From positions 1 through 39,735 of the forward strand of contig NZ_JAHHIT010000089.1 of NCBI RefSeq assembly GCF_024539675.1: DNA of 39,735 bases, in the 5' to 3' direction. Origin of the DNA: Streptomyces hilarionis. Its GTDB lineage: Bacteria > Actinomycetota > Actinomycetes > Streptomycetales > Streptomycetaceae. The notes under the pieces were generated by a model, which had not been told where the DNA came from, ran no database searches, and saw only the letters and a program-made list of their open reading frames with translations. Every line of letters begins with the position of its first letter. The first letter of the stretch is position 1. The position numbers and the translations under genes were made by a program. Shown in pieces: positions 7,555-14,397 of this stretch.

Positions 7555-8358
7555 TCAGAGCACCCGGACCGCGCCGGTCGGCGGGTCGTAGGACAGCGGC
7601 TTCTCCGCCACACCGGTGGAGGGGTTCTGCGCGCCGACGAACATGCCGTCGCCGACGTACACCGCCACGTGGTACGCGCTGCCCGCGCTGCCCCAGTACA
7701 GGATGTCGCCCGGCTGCAGGTTGTCCAGGGAGACCTGGGTGCCGGCGGTCGACTGGTCCTGCGAGACGCGCGGCAGGTCGATGCCGACCTGCTTGAAGGC
7801 GGTCTGCATCAGCCCCGAACAGTCCCACGAGTTGGGGCCGGTGCCGCCGGAGACGTAGGCGTCGCCGATCTGCGCCTTCACGAAGGCGATGACGGCCGCG
7901 GCCGAACCGGTCGCGGTGGAGCTGCTGGTGCTGGTGACGTTGCTGCTGCTCGCCGGGGCGGAGAGCGTGGTGCGCTCGGCGGCGCGCGTGGCCCGCTCGG
8001 CGGCGGCCTTGCGGGCGGCCTCGGCCTTCTGCTTGGCCTCGGCCTTGGCGTGCGCGAGGTCCTTCCTGGCTTCCTTGGCGGCCGCCGCGGCGGCCGCGTC
8101 GCGCTCGGCGTGCAGCTGGTAGTTCGCCGCGGCCTGCTGGGTGGCCTGGGCGGACTGAGCGACCTGGGCGGCCAGGTCGCCGGTGAGCACAGGCAGTTCG
8201 AGCGTCTGCGTCACCGGCTCGGCGGCGTTGGCCGTGCCGGCTGCTGTGGCGACGGCCAGCGTGCCGAGGACACCACTGGCGACTCCGGCCCGCATCGCGA
8301 TCGTCGACGCGCTGCGGCGGGGTTTCCGGTGGCTGCGTATGTGAGCGGTGTGGGACAT
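7555..8358 (-). CDS. Secreted NlpC/P60 family peptidoglycan endopeptidase
   Basis: A 267-residue protein with a twin-Arg-free signal sequence: basic start (SHRKPRRSAS), hydrophobic core and a TANA-A cleavage site near residue 46. A coiled-coil, Ala/Lys/Glu-rich segment follows (about 60-140). The NlpC/P60 domain is C-terminal: AFVKAQIGDAYVSGG, the catalytic Cys in SWDCSGLMQ, PGDILYWG, and the catalytic His in YHVAVYVGDG. Such enzymes cut peptide stems in the wall, usually D-Glu to diaminopimelate. The ATG at 8358 gives the normal signal peptide but lacks a close Shine-Dalgarno. GGAGGA lies 22 bases upstream, and in-frame ATG 8388 and GTG 8415 are alternatives. It is transcribed away from nuoA across a long regulatory gap. 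Confidence 0.9.
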   Translation of the reverse strand: MSHTAHIRSHRKPRRSASTIAMRAGVASGVLGTLAVATAAGTANAAEPVTQTLELPVLTGDLAAQVAQSAQATQQAAANYQLHAERDAAAAAAAKEARKDLAHAKAEAKQKAEAARKAAAERATRAAERTTLSAPASSSNVTSTSSSTATGSAAAVIAFVKAQIGDAYVSGGTGPNSWDCSGLMQTAFKQVGIDLPRVSQDQSTAGTQVSLDNLQPGDILYWGSAGSAYHVAVYVGDGMFVGAQNPSTGVAEKPLSYDPPTGAVRVL

Positions 8359-8538
8359 GGGTACAACCGGTATCAGGGGCTCCTCCATACCTTCAAGAAA
8401 CGTGTGCTGCGCCACAGTTGTTCAACGGATGCCTCAAATACCTGTTCCGCTGTTCCTTATTGACGCCGTAACGGACATTGCGGACGCAGGTGATCAAGCC
8501 TGTGATCATGGGCTTTCGTCGTTACGTCCGGATTGCCC

Positions 8539-8588
8539 GCCGCCTACCATCGGTCACGACCGTTGGCCAACCCCGCTTCTTAGGCGGC
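8539..8588 (-). other. Nested inverted repeat in the leader of the NlpC/P60 gene
   Basis: GCCGCCTA (8539-8546) and TAGGCGGC (8581-8588) form an 8-bp perfect outer stem. Inside are a 5-bp hairpin (CGGTC-AC-GACCG, 8551-8562) and the palindrome TTGGCCAA (8563-8570). The element is 180 bp upstream of the NlpC/P60 start. As RNA on that strand it would be a small multi-branch fold. It does not match the ydaO consensus, so its class is unknown. Confidence 0.4.
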
Positions 8589-8612
8589 CCACACGAGTGT
8601 GGCGGAGGTCAC

Positions 8613-8638
8613 GGAACGGTTACCGGGGCGACCGCGTC
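8613..8638 (+). promoter_or_regulatory. ECF sigma-type promoter candidate
   Basis: GGAAC (8613-8617), a 16-bp spacer, then CGTCT (8634-8638) fits the -35/-10 pattern of SigE-like ECF promoters. It points toward nuoA but lies 464 bp upstream of it, so a transcript would have a long leader or be a small RNA. Sequence match only. Confidence 0.3.
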
Positions 8639-8978
8639 TCGCGCATGCGGTGCGATTCGTTCCGCTCGTGAACGTGCGCACGCGTCCACACCGCGAGCCG
8701 GACTCCCTCCGATGTGTGAACGCGGACCACTATCAGGAGGTCGCGTCCAGCTCCAATTTGCATGCAAGGGAACCCTCTTGATATGGAGACGCACCCTGCC
8801 GCCTGCGGTGACGAGCGAAAATGTCACTTCTTGTGATCACTCTGACGCTTCGCGTATGAAGATCACCGCTGATACGACTTCATGATCCTTCGTCAGGTGG
8901 TGGAGATCACAAAGCTTGTGTAATACCCCGTGTCGCAGATCACAGAGCGGCGGGCATAGGATGCGAGGCAGTTGGGCT

Positions 8979-8994
8979 TGTGACCTGCTTCACA
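8979..8994. promoter_or_regulatory. Rex-like operator upstream of nuoA
   Basis: TGTGACCTGCTTCACA matches the Streptomyces Rex operator TGTGAACNNNTTCACA at all but one defined base. Rex is the NADH/NAD+-sensing repressor known to control respiratory genes in S. coelicolor. The site is 107 bp before the nuoA start and about 17 bp after a TAGGAT -10-like hexamer (8957-8962), a position that would block transcription. It also fits the CRP pattern TGTGA-N6-TCACA, but not the G-containing Streptomyces Crp variant. Confidence 0.6.
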
Positions 8995-9101
8995 TGTTCG
9001 CGATCTTCGTCAGGACGGACGGGGTGGGCGGCGCCGTTGAGCAGGCCACGGGGCCCACGCCATCGCCAGCAGTCAGTGCCGACTGAGAGGAGCGAGGAGC
9101 G

Positions 9102-9461
9102 GTGAACGCTTATGCGCCCATCCTCGTACTGGGAGCCCTCGGAGCAGGCTTTGCGATCTTCTCCGTGGTCATGGCCACGCTGATCGGGCCGAAGCGCTAC
9201 AACCGCGCCAAGCTCGAGGCCTATGAGTGCGGAATCGAGCCGACCCCCACGCCGGCCGGCGGCGGGCGCTTCCCGATCAAGTACTACCTGACGGCGATGC
9301 TCTTCATCGTCTTCGACATCGAGATCGTCTTCCTCTACCCCTGGGCCGTCACCTTCGACGCCCTGGGTGTCTTCGGGCTCGTGGAGATGCTGCTCTTCGT
9401 GCTCACCGTCTTCGTGGCGTACGCGTACGTATGGCGGCGCGGCGGCCTGGAATGGGACTGA
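9102..9461 (+). CDS. nuoA: NADH-quinone oxidoreductase subunit A
   Basis: A 119-residue membrane subunit with three hydrophobic helices (about 5-27, 61-80, 88-110) and the conserved loop YECGIEPTPTPAGG holding the quinone-pocket Cys. PIKYYLTAMLFIVFDIEIVF is the family hallmark around the acidic second helix. It lies where the membrane arm meets the peripheral arm of complex I. The GTG start has GAGGAGC just upstream (a second GAGGAGC is 7 bases further). It is the first gene of the 14-gene operon. nuoB follows after 14 bp. Confidence 0.97.
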   Translation: MNAYAPILVLGALGAGFAIFSVVMATLIGPKRYNRAKLEAYECGIEPTPTPAGGGRFPIKYYLTAMLFIVFDIEIVFLYPWAVTFDALGVFGLVEMLLFVLTVFVAYAYVWRRGGLEWD

Positions 9462-9475
9462 GGGGCCTTTAAGTC

Positions 9476-10026
<551 letters not shown>

Positions 10027-10030
<4 letters not shown>

Positions 10031-10791
10031 GCGACGCGAACGGCACCCACGGCGCGAACGGCTCCTCGAACGGGGTGAACCCCGAGAAGGACCTCTCCGC
10101 CTCCAACCTCCCCGGCCAGCGCGGCCAGGGCGGGGAGGAGGTCCGCGTCCAGCGCGGCATGTTCGGCGCCGCCGAGGGCGGCGACACCTCCGGCTACGGC
10201 GGCCTGGTCCGCTCCGTCCGGCTCCCGGGAGCGGCGAGCCGCCCGTACGGCGGCTGGTTCGACGAGGTGGCCGACGAACTCGAGGGCGCGCTGGAAGAAC
10301 AGGGACTGCTCCCCGAGAACGCCATCGAGAAGACGGTCGTCGACCGCGGCGAGCTCACCTTCCACATCGAGCGCGAGCACCTGCTGCGCGTCGCCGGCAC
10401 GCTGCGCGACGATCCGGCCCTGCGCTTCGAGCTGTGCACCGGCGTCTCGGGCGTCCACTACCCGAACGACAAGGGGCGCGAGCTGCACGCCGTCTACCAC
10501 CTGCGCTCGATCACCCACAACCGGCTGATCCGCCTGGAGGTCAGCGCCCCGGACGCCGAGCCGCGCATCCCGTCCCTGGTCTCCGTGTACCCCACGAACG
10601 ACTGGCACGAGCGCGAGACCTACGACTTCTTCGGCATCGTCTTCGACGGTCACCCGGCGCTGACGCGGATCATGATGCCCGACGACTGGCCGGGCCATCC
10701 GCAGCGCAAGGACTACCCCCTCGGCGGCATCCCCGTCGAGTACAAGGGCGCCCAGATCCCGGCTCCGGACCAGCGGAGGTCGTACTCATGA
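10027..10791 (+). CDS. nuoC: NADH-quinone oxidoreductase subunit C
   Basis: A 254-residue peripheral-arm subunit with no cofactor. The conserved 30-kDa domain occupies about residues 110-225: ELCTGVSGVHYP, YHLRSITHNRLIRLEV, SLVSVYPTNDWHERETYDFFGIVF and the RIMMPDDWPGHPQRKDYPL end. Residues 1-65 are a hydrophilic extension not needed in short homologues. It is a separate gene from nuoD, unlike the nuoCD fusion of E. coli. The GTG start overlaps nuoB and the stop overlaps nuoD. Confidence 0.97.
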
Positions 10792-12164
10792 GCACTCCCA
10801 CCCCGTCGCCCGGCCACCACCCCTCATCGAGTCCCTCCGGGACCACCTCCTCGATGGCGTCCGCCCGTGAGACCACCGAGGGCACGGTGTACACGGTCAC
10901 CGGCGGCGACTGGGACGAGGTCGTGCAGTCCGCGGCTCGCGCCGACGACGAGCGCATCGTCGTCAACATGGGTCCCCAGCACCCCTCCACCCACGGGGTG
11001 CTCCGCCTCATCCTGGAGATCGAGGGCGAGACGGTCACCGAGGCCCGCTGCGGCATCGGCTACCTCCACACCGGTATCGAGAAGAACCTCGAGTACCGCA
11101 CGTGGACCCAGGGCACCACGTTCGTGACGCGCATGGACTACCTGACGTCCTTCTTCAACGAGACCGCCTACTGTCTCGGCGTCGAGAAGCTCCTGGGCGT
11201 CGAGGACCAGATCACCGAGCGAGCCAAGATCATCCGGGTGCTCCTGATGGAGCTGAACCGAATGTCGTCCCACCTGGTGTGCATCGCCACCGGCGGCATG
11301 GAGCTCGGCGCCACCACGATCATGATCTACGGATTCCGTGATCGTGAAATGATTCTCGACATCTACGAGCTCATCACGGGCCTGCGGATGAACCACGCGT
11401 ACATCCGCCCCGGCGGACTCGCCCAGGACCTGCCGCCCGGCGCGGTGGACCAGATCCGCGAGTTCGTCAAGAAGATGAAGAAGAACCTCCCCGAGTACGA
11501 CAAGCTCGCCACCGGGAACCCCATCTTCAAGGCCCGTATGCAGGACGTCGGCTACCTCGACCTGGCCGGCTGCATGGCCCTCGGCGCCACCGGCCCGATC
11601 CTGCGCTCCACCGGTCTGCCCCACGACCTGCGCAAGACACAGCCCTACTGCGACTACGAGACGTACGACTTCGACGTCCCGACCGCGGACTCCTGCGACT
11701 CCTACGGCCGCTTCCTCATCCGCCTGGAGGAGATGCGGCAGTCGCTGCGGATCGTGGAGCAGTGCCTGGACCGGTTGCAGCCCGGCCCGGTCATGGTCGC
11801 CGACCGGAAGATCGCCTGGCCCGCCCAGCTCGCCCTGGGCCCGGACGGCCTCGGCAACTCCCTCGACCACATCAAGAAGATCATGGGCACCTCCATGGAG
11901 GCCCTGATCCACCACTTCAAGCTGGTCACCGAGGGTTTCCGCGTGCCGCCGGGACAGGCGTACGCGGCAGTCGAGTCGCCCAAGGGCGAACTCGGGGTGC
12001 ACGCCGTCTCCGACGGAGGCACCCGCCCCTACCGGGTCCACTTCCGGGACCCGTCCTTCACCAACCTTCAGGCCATGGCGGCGATGTGCGAGGGCGGCCA
12101 GGTCGCCGACGTCATCGTCGCCGTCGCGTCCATCGACCCCGTGATGGGAGGCGTCGACCGGTGA
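10788..12164 (+). CDS. nuoD: NADH-quinone oxidoreductase subunit D
   Basis: A 458-residue 49-kDa-type subunit that forms, with NuoB, the quinone-reduction site. Landmarks are VVNMGPQHPSTHGVLRL (quinone-site His, about residues 61-77), GYLHTGIEKNLEYRTW, NRMSSHLVCIATGGMELGA and the C-terminal DPVMGGVDR. The first 55 residues are Ser/Thr/Pro-rich and variable. ATG overlaps the nuoC stop, with GGAGGT 7 bases upstream. The frame is open further upstream, but that part is nuoC read out of frame. Confidence 0.97.
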   Translation: MSTPTPSPGHHPSSSPSGTTSSMASARETTEGTVYTVTGGDWDEVVQSAARADDERIVVNMGPQHPSTHGVLRLILEIEGETVTEARCGIGYLHTGIEKNLEYRTWTQGTTFVTRMDYLTSFFNETAYCLGVEKLLGVEDQITERAKIIRVLLMELNRMSSHLVCIATGGMELGATTIMIYGFRDREMILDIYELITGLRMNHAYIRPGGLAQDLPPGAVDQIREFVKKMKKNLPEYDKLATGNPIFKARMQDVGYLDLAGCMALGATGPILRSTGLPHDLRKTQPYCDYETYDFDVPTADSCDSYGRFLIRLEEMRQSLRIVEQCLDRLQPGPVMVADRKIAWPAQLALGPDGLGNSLDHIKKIMGTSMEALIHHFKLVTEGFRVPPGQAYAAVESPKGELGVHAVSDGGTRPYRVHFRDPSFTNLQAMAAMCEGGQVADVIVAVASIDPVMGGVDR

Positions 12165-13048
12165 CCACCTCTTCTTCCGAGCGGGGCGTCAGCCTGGGCA
12201 TGCCCGAACTGCCCGCGCCCGCCTACCCGGACGACGTCCGAGCCCGACTGGAGGCGGACGCGCGCGAGATCATCGCCCGCTACCCCGACTCCCGGTCCGC
12301 GCTCCTGCCGCTGCTGCACCTGGTGCAGTCGGAGGAGGGACACGTCACGCGCACCGGGATGCGGTTCTGCGCGGACGTGCTCGACCTGACGACGGCCGAG
12401 GTCACCGCGGTCGCCACCTTCTACACCATGTACCGGCGCCGCCCCAGCGGCGACTACCAGGTGGGCGTGTGCACCAACACGCTGTGCGCGGTGATGGGCG
12501 GCGACGCGATCTTCGAGGGGCTCCAGGAGTATCTGGGTGTCGGCAACGGTGAGACCACCGACGACGGAAAGATCACTCTGGAGCACATCGAGTGCAACGC
12601 GGCCTGCGACTTCGCGCCGGTCGTGATGGTCAACTGGGAGTTCTTCGACAACCAGACCGTGCAGAGCGCGAAGCGCCTGGTCGACGACCTGCGGACCGGG
12701 CGCACCGTCTCACCCACGCGCGGTGCGCCGCTGTGCACCTTCAAGGAGACCGCCCGGATCCTGGCGGGCTTCCCCGACGAGCGCGAGGGGGCCGTCGAGG
12801 CGAGCGGCGGAGCGGGACCGGCGTCGCTGGTGGGTCTTCGCCTGGCAAGGGGAGAGACCGCACCCGCGCGCGTGGTCCATCCGCGCGACGGCGGGCCGCA
12901 CGACGAGCCGCAGGACAGGGCGCCGAGCGACGCCAAGCCGCACGACCCGTCGCCCACCGAGCACCTGAGTTCGCATGACGCGCCGCAGGACACGTCGGCC
13001 TCCGACCCGGCCCACCCGGCAGGGCCTACCGCCGAGGAGGGGGAGTGA
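12161..13048 (+). CDS. nuoE: NADH-quinone oxidoreductase subunit E
   Basis: A 295-residue 24-kDa-type subunit with the [2Fe-2S] cluster N1a. It is thioredoxin-like, with ligands Cys104 and Cys109 (GVCTNTLC) and Cys145 and Cys149 (ECNAAC). It acts with NuoF in NADH oxidation. The conserved part ends near residue 215. The last 80 residues are a hydrophilic, His/Asp/Pro-rich tail with repeated DEPQD, HDPS and HDAPQD-like words, longer than the E. coli protein and probably disordered. The GTG overlaps the nuoD stop, with GGGAGG about 9 bases upstream. Confidence 0.97.
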   Translation: MTTSSSERGVSLGMPELPAPAYPDDVRARLEADAREIIARYPDSRSALLPLLHLVQSEEGHVTRTGMRFCADVLDLTTAEVTAVATFYTMYRRRPSGDYQVGVCTNTLCAVMGGDAIFEGLQEYLGVGNGETTDDGKITLEHIECNAACDFAPVVMVNWEFFDNQTVQSAKRLVDDLRTGRTVSPTRGAPLCTFKETARILAGFPDEREGAVEASGGAGPASLVGLRLARGETAPARVVHPRDGGPHDEPQDRAPSDAKPHDPSPTEHLSSHDAPQDTSASDPAHPAGPTAEEGE

Positions 13049-14397
13049 TGACCTTGGCACCCGAGCTGAAAGGCAGCAGCCCCGAGAAGCTGCTCGCACC
13101 CGTGTTGTCGGCCTTCTGGGACGAGGACAAGTCCTGGAGCCTCGACGTCTACCGCAGGCACGAGGGGTACGAGGGTCTGCGCAAGGCGCTCGCCATGTCG
13201 CCGGACGACCTGATCGCGTACGTCAAGGACTCCGGTCTGCGAGGGCGCGGCGGCGCGGGATTCCCCACGGGAATGAAATGGCAGTTCATTCCCCAGGGGG
13301 ATGGGAAACCGCACTATCTAGTTGTCAACGCCGACGAATCGGAGCCGGGGACCTGCAAGGACATCCCGCTCCTCTTCGCGAACCCGCACAGCCTCATCGA
13401 GGGCATCGTGATCGCGTGCTATGCCATCCGGTCGTCTCATGCCTTCATCTATCTTCGCGGTGAAGTCGTCCCTGTGCTGCGGCGGTTGCACGAGGCCGTG
13501 CGCGAGGCCTACGCGGCGGGCTACCTCGGCGAGAACATCCTGGGCAGCGGGCTCGATCTCCAGCTCACCGTGCACGCCGGCGCCGGCGCGTACATCTGCG
13601 GTGAGGAGACCGCACTGCTCGACTCGCTCGAAGGCCGCCGTGGCCAACCGCGGCTCCGTCCCCCCTTTCCTGCGGTCGCGGGCCTCTATGCGTGCCCGAC
13701 TGTGGTGAACAACGTCGAGTCGATCGCGTCAGTTCCCGCGATCCTGCACAAAGGCAAGGAATGGTTCAGGTCGATGGGAAGCGAGAAGTCCCCGGGCTTC
13801 ACGCTCTACTCCCTCAGCGGCCATGTCGCCAGCCCCGGCCAGTACGAGGCCCCGCTCGGCATCACACTGCGCCAGCTCCTGGAGATGAGCGGCGGAATGC
13901 GACCCGGGCACCGGCTCAAGTTCTGGACCCCCGGCGGCTCGTCGACGCCGATGTTCACCGACGAGCACCTCGACGTCCCTCTTGACTACGAGGGAGTGGG
14001 CGCCGCGGGTTCCATGCTCGGCACGAAGGCCCTGCAGTGCTTCGACGAGACGACGTGCGTCGTGCGCGCCGTGACCCGCTGGACCGAGTTCTACGCCCAC
14101 GAGTCCTGCGGCAAGTGCACGCCGTGCCGCGAAGGCACCTACTGGCTCGTGCAGTTGCTCAGGGACATCGAAGCCGGCAAGGGCGCGATGTCCGACCTCG
14201 ACAAGCTCAACGACATCGCCGACAACATCAACGGCAAGTCCTTCTGCGCCCTCGGCGACGGCGCCGCCTCGCCGATCTTCTCCTCCCTGAAGTACTTCCG
14301 CGAGGAGTACGAGGAGCACATCACGGGCCGAGGCTGCCCCTTCGACCCCGCCAGGTCGACGGCCTGGGCGGACAAGCACACGGAGGTGAACGCATGA
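13048..14397 (+). CDS. nuoF: NADH-quinone oxidoreductase subunit F
   Basis: A 449-residue NADH-binding, FMN-carrying subunit where electrons enter complex I. Motifs are GRGGAGFPTGMKW (FMN/NADH loop), NADESEPGTCKD, AGAYICGEETALLDSLEG, and the [4Fe-4S] N3 ligands Cys354, Cys357 and Cys360 (SCGKCTPCREG) with Cys400 (FCALGDGA). The ATG shares its A with the nuoE stop (TGATG) and follows GAGGAGG by 7 bases. Codons 70-145 (about 13255-13480) and a stretch near 13740-13800 use many A/T-ending codons (AAA, ATT, GAT, TAT, CTA, GTT), unlike the rest of the operon. Confidence 0.97.
   Translation: MTLAPELKGSSPEKLLAPVLSAFWDEDKSWSLDVYRRHEGYEGLRKALAMSPDDLIAYVKDSGLRGRGGAGFPTGMKWQFIPQGDGKPHYLVVNADESEPGTCKDIPLLFANPHSLIEGIVIACYAIRSSHAFIYLRGEVVPVLRRLHEAVREAYAAGYLGENILGSGLDLQLTVHAGAGAYICGEETALLDSLEGRRGQPRLRPPFPAVAGLYACPTVVNNVESIASVPAILHKGKEWFRSMGSEKSPGFTLYSLSGHVASPGQYEAPLGITLRQLLEMSGGMRPGHRLKFWTPGGSSTPMFTDEHLDVPLDYEGVGAAGSMLGTKALQCFDETTCVVRAVTRWTEFYAHESCGKCTPCREGTYWLVQLLRDIEAGKGAMSDLDKLNDIADNINGKSFCALGDGAASPIFSSLKYFREEYEEHITGRGCPFDPARSTAWADKHTEVNA

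Larger units (their letters stand above)
8359..9101. other. 743-bp divergent regulatory region between NlpC/P60 gene and nuoA
   Basis: No credible gene. It contains a nested inverted repeat (8539-8588), an ECF-type promoter match (8613-8638), two TGATCA palindromes (near 8491 and 8503), a series of GATCAC words (near 8835, 8861, 8905 and 8938), an ATGAAG...CTTCAT inverted repeat (8856-8883), CACAA-N3-TTGTG (8908-8920), a TAGGAT -10-like hexamer (8957-8962) and a Rex-like operator (8979-8994). Base composition is less GC-rich than the flanking genes, as expected for promoter DNA. Confidence 0.7.

Noticed and set aside
7205..7591. Plus-strand open frames in the gap before the NlpC/P60 gene
   Set aside because: Mixed third-position use, no ribosome site and no domain. 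They overlap the end of the NlpC/P60 gene in antisense.
8485..8510. Two TGATCA palindromes as operators
   Set aside because: Six-base palindromes are too short to support a claim. They are noted only as part of the regulatory gap.
8359..8650. A c-di-AMP riboswitch in the NlpC/P60 leader
   Set aside because: I looked for the CCGAACCCGACAGCT block and the closing GCAGGCG stem seen at the transglycosylase gene. Neither is present on the minus strand here.
8979..8994. Reading the nuo site as a Crp box
   Set aside because: It fits E. coli CRP, but the Streptomyces Crp motif wants a G in the right half (GTG-N6-GNCAC) that is absent. The Rex consensus fits better.
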